Below, one piece after another: positions 57,569-64,000 of a DNA stretch of 64,000 bases. A program made the position numbers and the translations under genes. A model generated the notes under the pieces. The model did no database searches, was not told the origin of the DNA, and saw only the letters and a list, made by a program, of their open reading frames with translations. Position 1 is the stretch's first letter, and each line of letters starts with the position of its first letter. Source of the DNA: Chitinophagaceae bacterium. Lineage in GTDB: Bacteria; Bacteroidota; Bacteroidia; Chitinophagales; Chitinophagaceae. The DNA lies in NCBI GenBank assembly GCA_022843585.1, contig JALHNJ010000001.1, forward strand, positions 124,001 to 188,000, in the 5' to 3' direction.

Positions 57569-60500
57569 ATGATAATAAAGAGGCTATATGGCATTTGTTT
57601 ATTGCTGCTGTTGTATAATATTAATTTATTTGGACAGCAGCCGAAGTTGGTGTTGCCATTTGTTCATTCAAATACTATTTATTCCACAAAATTTAGCCCG
57701 AATGGAAAATTAATAGTCACATCGTCTGCAGACTTCACTTCAAAAATATGGGATGTTGCAACAGGCAAAATGCTCTCTACTTTAGCAGGGCATTTAAGAG
57801 GAGTTACTTATTCAGAATTCAGTCCCGACGGAAAAAAGGTTGTTAGTTCGTCACAAGATCGTACAGCTAAAATATGGGATGTAGCCTCAGGTTCGTTATT
57901 ATTTAATTTAACCGGACATTTGAAAGGGATAAACTCAGTTCAATTCAGTGCTGACGGGAAAATGATTGCTACATCTTCTGATGATAGTACTGCCAAAGTA
58001 TGGGATGCCCTTACAGGAAGATTACTCTTTAAACTGAAAGGACACTATGCTGCCATCAATTCTGCTTATTTCAATTCAGGGGCTAATAAAATAGTCACCT
58101 CATCTGCAGATCTCAGTACCAGAGTTTGGGATGCTCAAACAGGTGATTTACTCCTCTTGTTGACCGGTCATAAGGGTGAGGTTACTTCTGCACGGTTCAG
58201 TCCTGATGGGAAAACGATAATCACATCATCTAAGGATCACACGGCTAAACTTTGGGACGCCGAAACCGGGGCTTTACTTTTTGAACTAACAGGTCATAAC
58301 AAGCAAGTTAATTCTGCTTTGTTTAGTCCTGACGGAAAAAAAATAATAACAACTTCATCTGATAGCACGGCAAAATTGTGGGACAGCTTCGGTCGGTTGA
58401 TACATACATTTAAAATACAAGAACCCGAAATTCTGTTTGCCCAGTTCAGTCTTGATAGTAAGAAACTAACCACTGCTGCCCGGTATTCTGCACAGATATG
58501 GGATCTCCAAAACGGGAAATTGATAAGCGACTTGGAGTCTCAAAGTGGTTATGCTTCATTCAGCCCAGACAGTAAAAAAGTTCTGACTCTTTCCGGAAAA
58601 ATTTTCGATGCTGCAACAGGTAAGTTTCTTGGCGGTATTAGCGGATGGGTTTCTCCATGGATATATTCAATAGATTTCAGTCCCGATGTTCAAAAAATGG
58701 CCCTCATTTATGAGCAGCGACACTTAAAAATTAGAAATGTGAATGATGGGAATTTGCTTGTTGATTTAACGGCGAAAGGAAAATTACTTTTTAGTACAAA
58801 CGAGTTGATTAACTCAAGTTGCAAAATAAAATTCAGTGCGGATAGTAAAAAATTTGCTACCGCTAATAATGCCAAGGCAGTCAGAATTTGGGAAATCGGC
58901 AGTGGAAAGCTGATCGCTGAACTGGGTGGGCATATCTCAAATGTTAGCTTTGTACAGTTTAGCCATGATGGTAATAGAATCATTACGGCTGACACGTATA
59001 ATAGCCGAGTATGGGACATTAGAACTGGTAATTTGATTTGTAAAGCCGTGCATTCCGAAAAAATAAGCACCGCAATCTTCAGTTCCGACGACAAAAAAAT
59101 CATTACAGCCTTATGGAACGGTACTTTTGAATTACTTGATGCAACAAATGGAAAAAATCTATTGACATTCGAAGGCTACCGTCCCCAGTTCAGTTCGGAT
59201 GGTAGCAGAATTATTTGTGCATCTCAAGAAAATACGATTAGGTTATGGGATTCCAACACCGGAAAATTGTTATACGAATCTCAGAAATATGAAGGGAGAT
59301 TCAATCAATTTAGCCCAGACGGTAAGAAATTCATCACCGTACTTTCAGGAGAAATGGCAAAAGTAGATACGGCAAAGCTTTGGGACGTTGCTACCGGGAC
59401 TTCGATTGCAACCCTTGAAGGCTTGGTTATTTACCCGTACTCTTCTCAGTTCAGCCCGGATAGCAGGAAATTTATCGCTGCCTCCGATCACAATTCCACT
59501 AAAATATGGGATGCGAACACAGGCAGTTTAATTGAGGATCTAAAAGGACATACTAATATTATCATGTCAGCAAGATTCAGCGCTGATGCAAAAAAAGTAT
59601 TCTCTACATCTGGCGATGGCCTTTCTAAAGTATGGGATACTGAAAATGGCAAATTGCTTTACACATTTGCTGAAATTAATAATAACGAATATTTCATTCA
59701 AACTGCCAGGGGCTATTATAAACGCAACAAAGAATCGGCCAGGCTGTTGTATTATATTACAAAAGATCTAAAGATAATCGGCTTCGAGCAACTCGATGTT
59801 AAATACAACCGACCCGACAAAGTACTCGAAGCAATCGGTAATACCGACACAGCATTAATAAAGTCTTATCGCAAAGCCTGGGAAAAAAGAATTAAGAAAT
59901 TGGGCATTGATACCACATCATTCAGAGAGGGGTATAGCGTACCCGAAGCCGATTTTACAAACAGAGATGTAATTGAGTATGAACAAAAAACTGGAATACT
60001 AAAACTTCTAATCAAAGGGAATGATAGTACATATAAATTGGATCGTTTTAATGTTTGGGTAAATGAAACTCCCATCTTTGGTCAACGGGGAATTAATATT
60101 CGTAAAAGAGATAAGAATGATTTTGACACCACTATCACCATCAAACTTTCACAAGAAGAAAATAGAATTGAAACGTCCATCACCAATGTGAACGGAACAG
60201 AAAGTTACCGGATGCCGCTAACAGTAAATTATTCTCCGGCAGTTAAACAAAAAGAATCAGTTCGCTTTATCGGTATTGGTATAGACCAGTTTGCAGAAAG
60301 CCAGTACAACTTACAGTATAGTGCCAAAGACATCAGGGACTTATCGAAAAAACTGAAAGAGAAATATAAGGATGATATTATTATTGATACTTTGTTCAAT
60401 GAAAATGTAACCACCAGCAATGTAAAAGCATTAAAACAAAAACTGCTTCAAACAACCGAAAATGATAAAGTAATTGTTGCTTATTCAGGTCATGGAATGT

Positions 60501-61042
60501 TGAGTAAAGAATATGATTATTATCTATCGACCTATGCTGTGAACTTTGAGAACCCAGAGCAAAATGGATTACCCTATGATGAACTGGAAAATTTGCTGGA
60601 TAGTATTCCCGCCAGAAAAAAACTGATGCTGATTGACGCCTGCCACAGTGGTGAAGTTGATAAAGAAGATTTAATTACACTTACGGCCAGTTCTGATTCA
60701 TTAATAAAAGGATTTAAACCCGTGGTCTATAAAAAAGACGAAAAGCATCTCGGTTTAAAAAACAGTTTTGAGTTAATGCAAAGCCTTTTTGTAAATGTTG
60801 GAAAGAGTACCGGTGCAATAATTATCTCTGCGGCAGCAGGAACACAATTTGCTTTGGAAAGAAATGATTTGAAGAACGGTGTATTTACATATTCAATCCT
60901 GGAAGCGATGAATAAATACCCAACAATGAAAATAGGTGAATTGAAAAAAACGGTTGGTGAAAGAGTAGAGCAATTAACCAAAGGATTACAGAAGCCAACA
61001 TCAAGAAATGAAACTATTGCGGTGGATTGGAATTTATGGTAA
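57569..61042 (+). CDS. Secreted WD40-caspase (peptidase C14) protein, copy 1
   Basis: The 1157-residue protein (ATG 57569; the track TTG adds two residues) has a signal peptide (LYGICLLLLLYNINLFGQ). About sixteen WD40-type repeats follow (about residues 35-700: FSPDGKKVVSSSQDRTAKIWD, FSPDGKTIITSSKDHTAKLWD), enough for two propellers. Next is a linker module (about 739-905: FEQLDVKYNRPDKVLEAIG, YKLDRFNVWVNE, QRGINIRKRDKNDFDTTITIKLS). A C-terminal caspase domain (about 910-1157) starts RFIGIGIDQFAES. The catalytic dyad fits His975 in AYSGHGML and Cys1025 in LIDACHSGEV. The protein should be exported, and WD40 repeats normally bind partners. The closest neighbour is a related gene 64 bp downstream. 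The substrate and trigger are unknown. Confidence 0.92.
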   Translation: MIIKRLYGICLLLLLYNINLFGQQPKLVLPFVHSNTIYSTKFSPNGKLIVTSSADFTSKIWDVATGKMLSTLAGHLRGVTYSEFSPDGKKVVSSSQDRTAKIWDVASGSLLFNLTGHLKGINSVQFSADGKMIATSSDDSTAKVWDALTGRLLFKLKGHYAAINSAYFNSGANKIVTSSADLSTRVWDAQTGDLLLLLTGHKGEVTSARFSPDGKTIITSSKDHTAKLWDAETGALLFELTGHNKQVNSALFSPDGKKIITTSSDSTAKLWDSFGRLIHTFKIQEPEILFAQFSLDSKKLTTAARYSAQIWDLQNGKLISDLESQSGYASFSPDSKKVLTLSGKIFDAATGKFLGGISGWVSPWIYSIDFSPDVQKMALIYEQRHLKIRNVNDGNLLVDLTAKGKLLFSTNELINSSCKIKFSADSKKFATANNAKAVRIWEIGSGKLIAELGGHISNVSFVQFSHDGNRIITADTYNSRVWDIRTGNLICKAVHSEKISTAIFSSDDKKIITALWNGTFELLDATNGKNLLTFEGYRPQFSSDGSRIICASQENTIRLWDSNTGKLLYESQKYEGRFNQFSPDGKKFITVLSGEMAKVDTAKLWDVATGTSIATLEGLVIYPYSSQFSPDSRKFIAASDHNSTKIWDANTGSLIEDLKGHTNIIMSARFSADAKKVFSTSGDGLSKVWDTENGKLLYTFAEINNNEYFIQTARGYYKRNKESARLLYYITKDLKIIGFEQLDVKYNRPDKVLEAIGNTDTALIKSYRKAWEKRIKKLGIDTTSFREGYSVPEADFTNRDVIEYEQKTGILKLLIKGNDSTYKLDRFNVWVNETPIFGQRGINIRKRDKNDFDTTITIKLSQEENRIETSITNVNGTESYRMPLTVNYSPAVKQKESVRFIGIGIDQFAESQYNLQYSAKDIRDLSKKLKEKYKDDIIIDTLFNENVTTSNVKALKQKLLQTTENDKVIVAYSGHGMLSKEYDYYLSTYAVNFENPEQNGLPYDELENLLDSIPARKKLMLIDACHSGEVDKEDLITLTASSDSLIKGFKPVVYKKDEKHLGLKNSFELMQSLFVNVGKSTGAIIISAAAGTQFALERNDLKNGVFTYSILEAMNKYPTMKIGELKKTVGERVEQLTKGLQKPTSRNETIAVDWNLW

Positions 61043-61106
61043 TCGTTTTCAAATTAATCTATTATTATTTGGGGCTGGGTACAACATCAGGCCATTATTC
61101 TACCAC

Positions 61107-64000
61107 ATGAAAAAAATATATTTATACATAGCGGTTCTTTTCTTGTTTTCAATCCGTGGGATTACACAGGATACAAAGTTGATACTGCCAGCTGCCCAGG
61201 GAATTAATATCAGATCGGCCAGTTTTAGTCCGGATGCGAAGTTTTTTGTTACTACCCAGGATAAAACGATAAAATTCTGGGAAGTACTCACGGGCAAGGT
61301 TGCTAAAAATATTGAACATAAAACAGATTACGCTATATATAGTCATAACGGCAAGTATATCCTAACTGATAATGGGCAAGTATGGGATGTTGAAAATGGA
61401 ACAATTATATTTTCAACCGATGAAGATGGTTGCGACTTTAGTAAAGATGATAATTTCTTATTAACTACGAAGGGGAATAAAATAAATATTCATGAAATAA
61501 AGACAGGGTTGGTTAACCAGATTGAATTGGCTGGTGCTGGCCCTAAAATATGGGCGTTTTTTACCCCGGATGGAAAAAATATACTTGCATGGACCAATAC
61601 TAAAGTAGAGGTTTGGAATATAAGCCAAAAGAAGCGGGTTGCTTCTTTTAAAGAAAACCACTATGTCAGGTGGGCTTCGTTTAGCCCAGATGGTTTACAT
61701 ATTATTACAAGTACGGTTGACAGTGTACTAAAAATCAGGGATGCCGCTACAGGCAATTTGCTAAAAGAGTTAAAAGGCCATTCTGGAATTGTTGCTACAG
61801 TTTCGTATAGCCCTGATGGATTGAGTATAGTATCAGCATCATACGATAATACAATAAAGATATGGGATGCTAAATCCGGGAAAATAAGATTTACGATTCC
61901 GGCGCATAGCGATAGAGTTAATTCGGCGTTTTATAGTACTGATGGCAAATGGATTATTACTTCTTCCTGGGATAAATCGGTTAAAATTTGGGAAAGTGCT
62001 ACTGGTAAATTATATGGGCACTATATGGGCAGTATTAATCTTATTACTACCGCTATTTACAATGGTAGCGGAGATCAAATGGCGATACTTACTGATAGCA
62101 GTATTAAACTATGCAATACTGCTAACATGGAGATTACAAAATCGCTTAATGAAGGTAAAGGCTATCGGCAACAAGTGGAGTTTAGTGCAGATGGAAAATT
62201 CCTTATTACAAAAGGCGCAGTATCCTATTCACCACATCTCTGGAATCTATCTTCCGGAAAAATAACAAATGTTATACCCTTTAATGATTGGATTAGTAGT
62301 CTAAAATATAGTGCAGATGGAAAATATATTGCAGCCTCTGTCGTATCCACTAAGCCAGTTCAAATATGGAATGTGCAAAATAGCACTAAAGCAATGGAAC
62401 TTAAAACCACAAAAAGTGCAAACACGGTGGCTTTTGATAAAAATAGTAATGTGTTGTATCTCGCCGGTGAAGAAATTTTTCTGGCTGATATTCAAAATCG
62501 CAACTATTTTAAAAAATATACATCAATTAAAGACAGTACAATCCATACACTACAATATAGTACCGACTTTCAATTTATATTTATTGCATCAAAAAACGCC
62601 GCAGCAGTTATTGATGCAGCAAGAGATTCTGTACTTATAGTTTTTGACAATCCATTAGTAAATTATGAAACAGCAACTTTTAGCCAGGATAGGCTTTTAG
62701 TAAAAGCTGGCGATTCTCTTGAAATAAGCAACACAACAGATGGTACGCTGCTTCATAAAATCGCCTTTAATAATTCAATGCTTTACAAAACGAGTCTTAC
62801 TCCAGATAAAAAATTTATAATGAGTGCGGGATTTGATAATTCTTTAAAGTTTTGGGATATAAGCACTGGGAAACTCGCCTGGTCCTATTTTGTACTGTTC
62901 AACACAGATTTTTTTACCTTACTGAATAGCCAATCTGGGGTAGGATATTACTATGGCACAAAGAATGCTGTAAAGGAATTGTCATTTGAAGTAAACGGGA
63001 TACGTTACCCATTCGAACAGCTCGATGTAAAATATAACCGACCCGACAAAGTACTGGAAGCGATTGGTAGTACTGATACAGCTTTAATCAAAAGTTATCG
63101 AAGAGCATGGGAAAAAAGAATAAAAAAGCTGGGTATTGATACAGCGGCTTTTAGCGAAAGCTATAGTGTATTGGAAGCAGACTTTGCTAATAGAGAGACC
63201 ATACAGTATGAACAAAAAGGCAACAGGTTAAAATTGCATATCAAAGGATTTGATAGTACTTATAAACTAGATCGTTTTAATGTTTGGTTAAACGAAGTTC
63301 CTGTGTTTGGTCAACGGGGAATTAGCATCCGGAAGAATAATAAAAATAGTATTGATACTATCATTACAGTTAAGTTATCTGAAGGCAAGAACCAATTAGA
63401 AACTTCTATTACAGATGTTAATGGTACAGAGAGTTATCGGTTGCCATTGAGAGTGAACTACACACCAGTCGTTAAATCGAAAGAAAAACTTTATTTTATC
63501 GGCATTGGTATTGACAAATTTGTAGAAAGCAAATACAATTTGCAATATAGTGCCAAAGACATCAGAGACCTATCTAAAAAGCTAAAGGAAAAATATGGTA
63601 ACAATATCATCATAGATACATTGTTCAACGAGAATGTTACTGTAAAAAATGTAAAAGCATTTAAAAGAAAGCTGCAACAAACTACTGAGAACGATAAAGT
63701 AATTGTGGCCTACTCCGGGCATGGTTTGTTGAGTAAGGAATACGATTATTATCTTTCTACTTACCCAGTCAATTTTGAAAGCCCGGAACAACATGGTTTA
63801 CCATATGATGAATTGGAAAATTTACTCGATAGTATTCCTGCCAGAAAAAAATTGATGCTAATTGATGCCTGCCACAGCGGAGAAGTGGATAAAGAAGACC
63901 TTGTTACATTAAATGCAAGCTCTGACTCGTTAATAAAGGGACTAAAACCGGTCGCTTATAAAAAGGAAGGAAGCCTTGGTTTAAAAAATAGCTTTGAATT
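61107..64000 (+). CDS. Secreted WD40-caspase protein, copy 2 (partial, runs off the window)
   Basis: Not in the ORF track as one frame, because it is cut by the window edge. It reads open from ATG 61107 to the end (964 codons seen). It has a signal peptide (IYLYIAVLFLFSIRGITQ) and about fourteen weaker WD40 repeats (about residues 30-600: FSPDGLHIITSTVDSVLKIRD, YSPDGLSIVSASYDNTIKIWD). The linker module starts at about Phe636 (FEQLDVKYNRPDKVLEAIGS). The caspase domain carries catalytic His872 in AYSGHGLL and Cys922 in LIDACHSGEV, with the same 50-residue spacing as copy 1. The linker and caspase halves closely match copy 1, the WD40 half does not. Track ORFs at 61942 and 62311 are shadows in other frames. 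Confidence 0.9.
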   Translation, partial: MKKIYLYIAVLFLFSIRGITQDTKLILPAAQGINIRSASFSPDAKFFVTTQDKTIKFWEVLTGKVAKNIEHKTDYAIYSHNGKYILTDNGQVWDVENGTIIFSTDEDGCDFSKDDNFLLTTKGNKINIHEIKTGLVNQIELAGAGPKIWAFFTPDGKNILAWTNTKVEVWNISQKKRVASFKENHYVRWASFSPDGLHIITSTVDSVLKIRDAATGNLLKELKGHSGIVATVSYSPDGLSIVSASYDNTIKIWDAKSGKIRFTIPAHSDRVNSAFYSTDGKWIITSSWDKSVKIWESATGKLYGHYMGSINLITTAIYNGSGDQMAILTDSSIKLCNTANMEITKSLNEGKGYRQQVEFSADGKFLITKGAVSYSPHLWNLSSGKITNVIPFNDWISSLKYSADGKYIAASVVSTKPVQIWNVQNSTKAMELKTTKSANTVAFDKNSNVLYLAGEEIFLADIQNRNYFKKYTSIKDSTIHTLQYSTDFQFIFIASKNAAAVIDAARDSVLIVFDNPLVNYETATFSQDRLLVKAGDSLEISNTTDGTLLHKIAFNNSMLYKTSLTPDKKFIMSAGFDNSLKFWDISTGKLAWSYFVLFNTDFFTLLNSQSGVGYYYGTKNAVKELSFEVNGIRYPFEQLDVKYNRPDKVLEAIGSTDTALIKSYRRAWEKRIKKLGIDTAAFSESYSVLEADFANRETIQYEQKGNRLKLHIKGFDSTYKLDRFNVWLNEVPVFGQRGISIRKNNKNSIDTIITVKLSEGKNQLETSITDVNGTESYRLPLRVNYTPVVKSKEKLYFIGIGIDKFVESKYNLQYSAKDIRDLSKKLKEKYGNNIIIDTLFNENVTVKNVKAFKRKLQQTTENDKVIVAYSGHGLLSKEYDYYLSTYPVNFESPEQHGLPYDELENLLDSIPARKKLMLIDACHSGEVDKEDLVTLNASSDSLIKGLKPVAYKKEGSLGLKNSFE

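Noticed and set aside
61942-62640. Two plus-strand ORFs (61942-62265 and 62311-62640) suggesting a broken gene
   Set aside because: They are in another frame of the continuous WD40-caspase copy 2, which reads open from 61107 to the window end; no frameshift is needed.
1-64000. tRNA, rRNA, insertion sequence or prophage genes
   Set aside because: I looked through the gaps and ORFs and found no cloverleaf-like sequence with a T-loop motif, no transposase or integrase and no phage structural genes; a covariance-model scan would be needed to exclude small RNAs.

Overview
The window looks like a chromosomal segment of a Bacteroidota bacterium, most likely order Chitinophagales (Chitinophagaceae-like). 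The DNA is AT-rich and Shine-Dalgarno sites are not obvious. Several genes instead have the Bacteroidota -7 promoter element TAnnTTTG just upstream. Many products belong to families concentrated in this phylum: DUF5606, DUF4476, DUF2911, an OMP_b-brl-type outer membrane protein, tRNA_anti-like OB-fold proteins and WD40-caspase fusions. No rRNA, tRNA, CRISPR array, insertion sequence or phage gene was recognised. The call rests on sequence reading alone.

Layout. 1-850: the 5' part of an HTH regulator (minus strand, running off the edge) behind a 14-unit, 21-bp degenerate repeat array. 0.85-11.6 kb: RDD membrane protein, dinD, htpG, a saccharopine-dehydrogenase-like oxidoreductase, an Nfu-type Fe-S scaffold, an ICMT-like methyltransferase, cmoA, an ArsC/Spx-like protein, an OmpA lipoprotein and a CPA1 Na+/H+ antiporter. 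11.8-19.4 kb: an outer-membrane receptor-like protein, two AraC regulators (one membrane-embedded) and a DoxX protein fused to a secreted domain. 19.9-29.4 kb: a helical conserved protein, a penicillin-acylase-family Ntn hydrolase, a DUF4476 protein, a PcrA/UvrD helicase and a TPR membrane protein. 29.8-38.9 kb: small secreted and membrane proteins, a GH25 lysozyme, a divergent metal-handling locus (MerC facing SCO and Fur), an M3 oligopeptidase and a DUF5606 protein. 39.2-44.8 kb: nine tightly packed same-strand genes, mostly small folds (DUF1579-like, DUF2911-TPR, two DUF1801, VOC, SRPBCC, YciI, DUF4287/DUF5655, PD40 propeller). 44.8-57.3 kb: a long minus-strand stretch with truncated haemoglobin, PfkB kinase, DsbA-like protein, fatty-acid-hydroxylase-family protein, polA, uvrB, YceI, an OB-fold membrane protein and recA.

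57.5-64.0 kb: the most notable locus. Two adjacent genes each encode a signal peptide, a long WD40 array, a shared linker module and a C-terminal caspase (peptidase C14) domain with His/Cys catalytic residues. The linker-caspase halves are nearly the same in the two genes while the WD40 halves are very different, so the pair looks like one effector joined to two sensors. The second gene runs off the window and more copies may follow.

DNA repair is well represented (dinD, pcrA, polA, uvrB, recA) but scattered, and no lexA is present. Intergenic space holds intrinsic terminators and several families of short degenerate palindromic or direct repeats.
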